Shown: positions 54,393 to 56,381 of the stretch, in pieces
Position numbering within the stretch: position 1 is the first letter of the stretch
Layout: the number at the start of each line of letters is the position of its first letter
NCBI RefSeq assembly: GCF_002591895.1
Contig: NZ_NISX01000025.1
Coordinates: forward strand, 1 to 56,381
Source: Lacimicrobium alkaliphilum
Lineage (GTDB): Bacteria; Pseudomonadota; Gammaproteobacteria; Enterobacterales; Alteromonadaceae
DNA length: 56,381 nucleotides
Reading direction: 5' to 3'
Position numbers and translations under genes: made by a program
Notes under the pieces: model-generated
What the model was told of the DNA's origin: nothing
Databases searched by the model: none
The model's input: the letters and a program-made list of their open reading frames with translations, nothing else

Positions 54393-55916
54393 TTAACGGG
54401 GATATTGGGCTGGTACGCCCTCACCAGGCAGTGAGGCTTTGATAAATTCACGCAGATCTTCGTTTGAGGCTTCCAGGTCGGCGCGGCGCAGGTACATCAT
54501 ATGGCCGCTGCGATAGCCTTTGAAACTGAGTCTGTCGCGCATTTTACCGCTGGGGTCGATATGCCACATATTGTACTTACCATCGAAGTAGTTGGTGGCG
54601 CCGTCATAGTAACCAGACTGGATCATCACTTTCAGGTAGGGATTCTGAGCCATAGCCTGACGCAGGTTTTTACCGGTGTTGTTATTGCTTCTGTCCCAGG
54701 GATGAACCGGACCGAACATATTGTATTTAAGGTCGGTCTCATACTTGAGTTCATTCTTGATATAGTCGTTGATGGCAGGAGTAAAAGAGTGCAGCCAGGA
54801 GGTCAATTCGGCCCAGTAATCAGGGCGATCGCCGGATTCTTTTTCATCAATGCCCAGATAGCGGCTGTCCAGTCGGCCCAGGGTTTTACCCTCATCGCGC
54901 AGCAGTTCTTTCCAGAAAAAAGCGGTGCTGACATCCAGATTATTCTGCTCAATGGCTTTTTCACTCAGGCCTGAATAACGGGCCATAGTGGCGGTAATCT
55001 CCGCCTTTTCCTCAGCTGAAATAAACGCGCCTTTGGCCAGTGCCGGTAATAGTTTGTTGAGGGTGAATTCTTCTACCTGTGGCAATAATTCATCCAGATC
55101 CAGATTCTGTAATGCCGGCTCCAGCTTGTTGTGATGCCAGGCCGTGGCGGCAAAATATGGCAGGCGGTTGGCCGACTTGACCGGGCCGTTGCGCTCAATA
55201 CCGATATCTGTGGGTGATACCAGCACCACACCGTTAAGGTACATCCACTGGCTGTTTTGCAGCTCCAGCGCCAGCCCGGATACGCGGGTAGTACCGTAGC
55301 TTTCGCCAATCAGATATTTAGGAGATGGCCAGCGGTTATGGCGACTGACAAAGGTATTCAGCCACTCGGCCAGATATTTCACATCGGCATTAACCCCAAA
55401 GAACATTTCCTTTTGTTTTTCTTTTGACGGTAGCTTGCCTTCTTCGTCTTTCAGCACGCGGCTGTAACCGGTATTGACCGGGTTGATAAAGACAATATCT
55501 GCCACATCCAGAATCGAATAGGGATTCGTCTGCACACCATAAGGCTGCACCGGGTAGCCCTCTTCATCGATTCTAAGTGTGCGCGGGCCGGTATAGGCCA
55601 CATGCATCCATACTGAAGCCGAACCAGGCCCACCGTTGAATGACATGATCAGCGGGCGGTTCTCCTGCTCTTTTACATCACTGCGCTGATAGTAGGTATA
55701 GAACAGTGAGGCCACGGCTTTGCCTTCTTCATCCCATACCGGCTGTGTACCTGTGGTGGCAGAGTAGCTGACACGCTTACCTTTGATGGTGGTTTTATGC
55801 TCCGTCACCACCTGGCTATCTACTTCGATTTCACGGGTATTGGCGCTGACGGCAACACTGCCAAACACCAACAAGGCACAGACCAGGCCATGTGCCAGGG
55901 AATTTGATTTCAACAT
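54393..55916 (-). CDS. Exported S10-family serine carboxypeptidase
   Basis: A 507-residue secreted peptidase with a signal peptide ending AVSAN. It has the alpha/beta-hydrolase fold of family S10: oxyanion-hole motif NGGPGSAS (residues 94-101), nucleophile Ser206 in 'LIGESYGTTR', a late Asp in 'QSGYYDGATNYFDG' and the His in 'YRSGHMMYLRR'. It should release C-terminal residues from peptides in the periplasm or outside the cell. Bacterial S10 enzymes are less common than eukaryotic ones but occur in several Alteromonadales. It stands alone; the ATG follows an AAGAAGAG stretch. Confidence 0.92.
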   Translation of the reverse strand: MLKSNSLAHGLVCALLVFGSVAVSANTREIEVDSQVVTEHKTTIKGKRVSYSATTGTQPVWDEEGKAVASLFYTYYQRSDVKEQENRPLIMSFNGGPGSASVWMHVAYTGPRTLRIDEEGYPVQPYGVQTNPYSILDVADIVFINPVNTGYSRVLKDEEGKLPSKEKQKEMFFGVNADVKYLAEWLNTFVSRHNRWPSPKYLIGESYGTTRVSGLALELQNSQWMYLNGVVLVSPTDIGIERNGPVKSANRLPYFAATAWHHNKLEPALQNLDLDELLPQVEEFTLNKLLPALAKGAFISAEEKAEITATMARYSGLSEKAIEQNNLDVSTAFFWKELLRDEGKTLGRLDSRYLGIDEKESGDRPDYWAELTSWLHSFTPAINDYIKNELKYETDLKYNMFGPVHPWDRSNNNTGKNLRQAMAQNPYLKVMIQSGYYDGATNYFDGKYNMWHIDPSGKMRDRLSFKGYRSGHMMYLRRADLEASNEDLREFIKASLPGEGVPAQYPR

Positions 55917-56381
55917 AGGTTACTCTTCTTCTGGTTATTAACAGATTAACGACATCATCATAACAGCAGCGGCAACAGGTCTGCACAGTAACAGACAAAG
56001 TTTATCGCACCCTACCCGTCGCCCGACGTTTTTAAACCTTCTGCTCACTGGCCTGTAACCAATGTGATCCTATTGTTCCAACGCCAAATCAGAATACATG
56101 ACAAACACCATCGAGTCAGAACCTGGACGTTGATGATATCAGTTATACAGGGTTATCCTGTTGATGAACGAGGAGAAATGGCGTGAAAACTAGCCTGGTT
56201 TATTAATACAGAAGCACAGTCACTTATTAAGCCTACATGTTCGGAGTTAGTGATAATTCAAAGTTACCAAAATGTATCTCAGCTTTCTTCTGGTGTTTTG
56301 CAACGATTGATGGTGAAGCTATCAGGACGTCCTGCCCTGAGGACAAATCATAAACTTTGAGACTGTAAAAATATCTGTGTA
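55917..56381. other. Gene-free terminal interval
   Basis: These 465 bases upstream of the S10 peptidase contain no open frame with a credible start and ribosome site. A GAGGAG-like site near 56170 is followed by ATGGCGTGA, which stops at once. The S10 promoter should lie in the part nearest 55917, but I could not identify it. Nothing else stands out. Confidence 0.6.

Overview
The window looks like chromosomal DNA of a marine or halophilic gammaproteobacterium of the Alteromonadales. The basis is protein resemblance and gene order: lolC-lolD-lolE opposite a PilZ gene and mfd; mfd-csiV; comEC-msbA-lpxK-ycaR-kdsB; recC-recB-recD. The assignment is an inference, because no rRNA or tRNA marker was found. 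Coding density is high and most genes lie on the minus strand. I see no rRNA, tRNA, CRISPR array, prophage or complete transposase gene.

Layout. 1-2.8 kb: tandem exported amidohydrolases; the distal one lacks the usual metal-binding HxH. 2.9-5.3 kb: dusC, a DUF599 membrane protein and a small membrane protein, with a 15-bp inverted repeat between dusC and DUF599. 5.4-8.5 kb: lolCDE, the lipoprotein release machinery. 8.6-14.6 kb: PilZ protein, mfd, csiV and a cobalamin adenosyltransferase; the last three overlap and look co-transcribed. 14.9-15.5 kb: an isochorismatase-family hydrolase.

15.5-24.1 kb is the most unusual region, a surface-structure locus. It encodes two DUF4402 pilin-like subunits, a PapD-type chaperone, a 1079-residue usher-like outer-membrane protein with Ig/carboxypeptidase-regulatory-like modules, two paralogous SPOR-like lipoproteins, and two tandem FlgO-family lipoproteins with no flagellar genes nearby. 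The usher-like protein and both SPOR-like lipoproteins end in related domains with the same C-x9-C cysteine pair, which suggests one machine. A 253-bp TA-bounded element with perfect terminal inverted repeats, MITE-like, sits between the convergent halves.

24.4-28.5 kb: an RND efflux pump and its adaptor. 28.7-32.7 kb: an SLC13 transporter, nagZ, a DUF883 protein, a small membrane protein and a second PilZ protein. 32.8-40.1 kb: an SDR oxidoreductase and the kdsB-ycaR-lpxK-msbA-comEC envelope cluster, then a DUF2062 protein. 40.1-41.9 kb is a small accessory island: higA with only the 3' end of higB, a GNAT acetyltransferase, an integron attC-like site, a small lipoprotein and a multi-hairpin repeat. 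41.9-50.6 kb: recD, recB, recC. 50.8-53.5 kb: a P-type cation ATPase. 53.5-54.3 kb: a two-gene module resembling toxin-antitoxin, followed by a long palindrome. 54.4-55.9 kb: an exported S10 serine carboxypeptidase. The last 465 bases hold no gene I can support.
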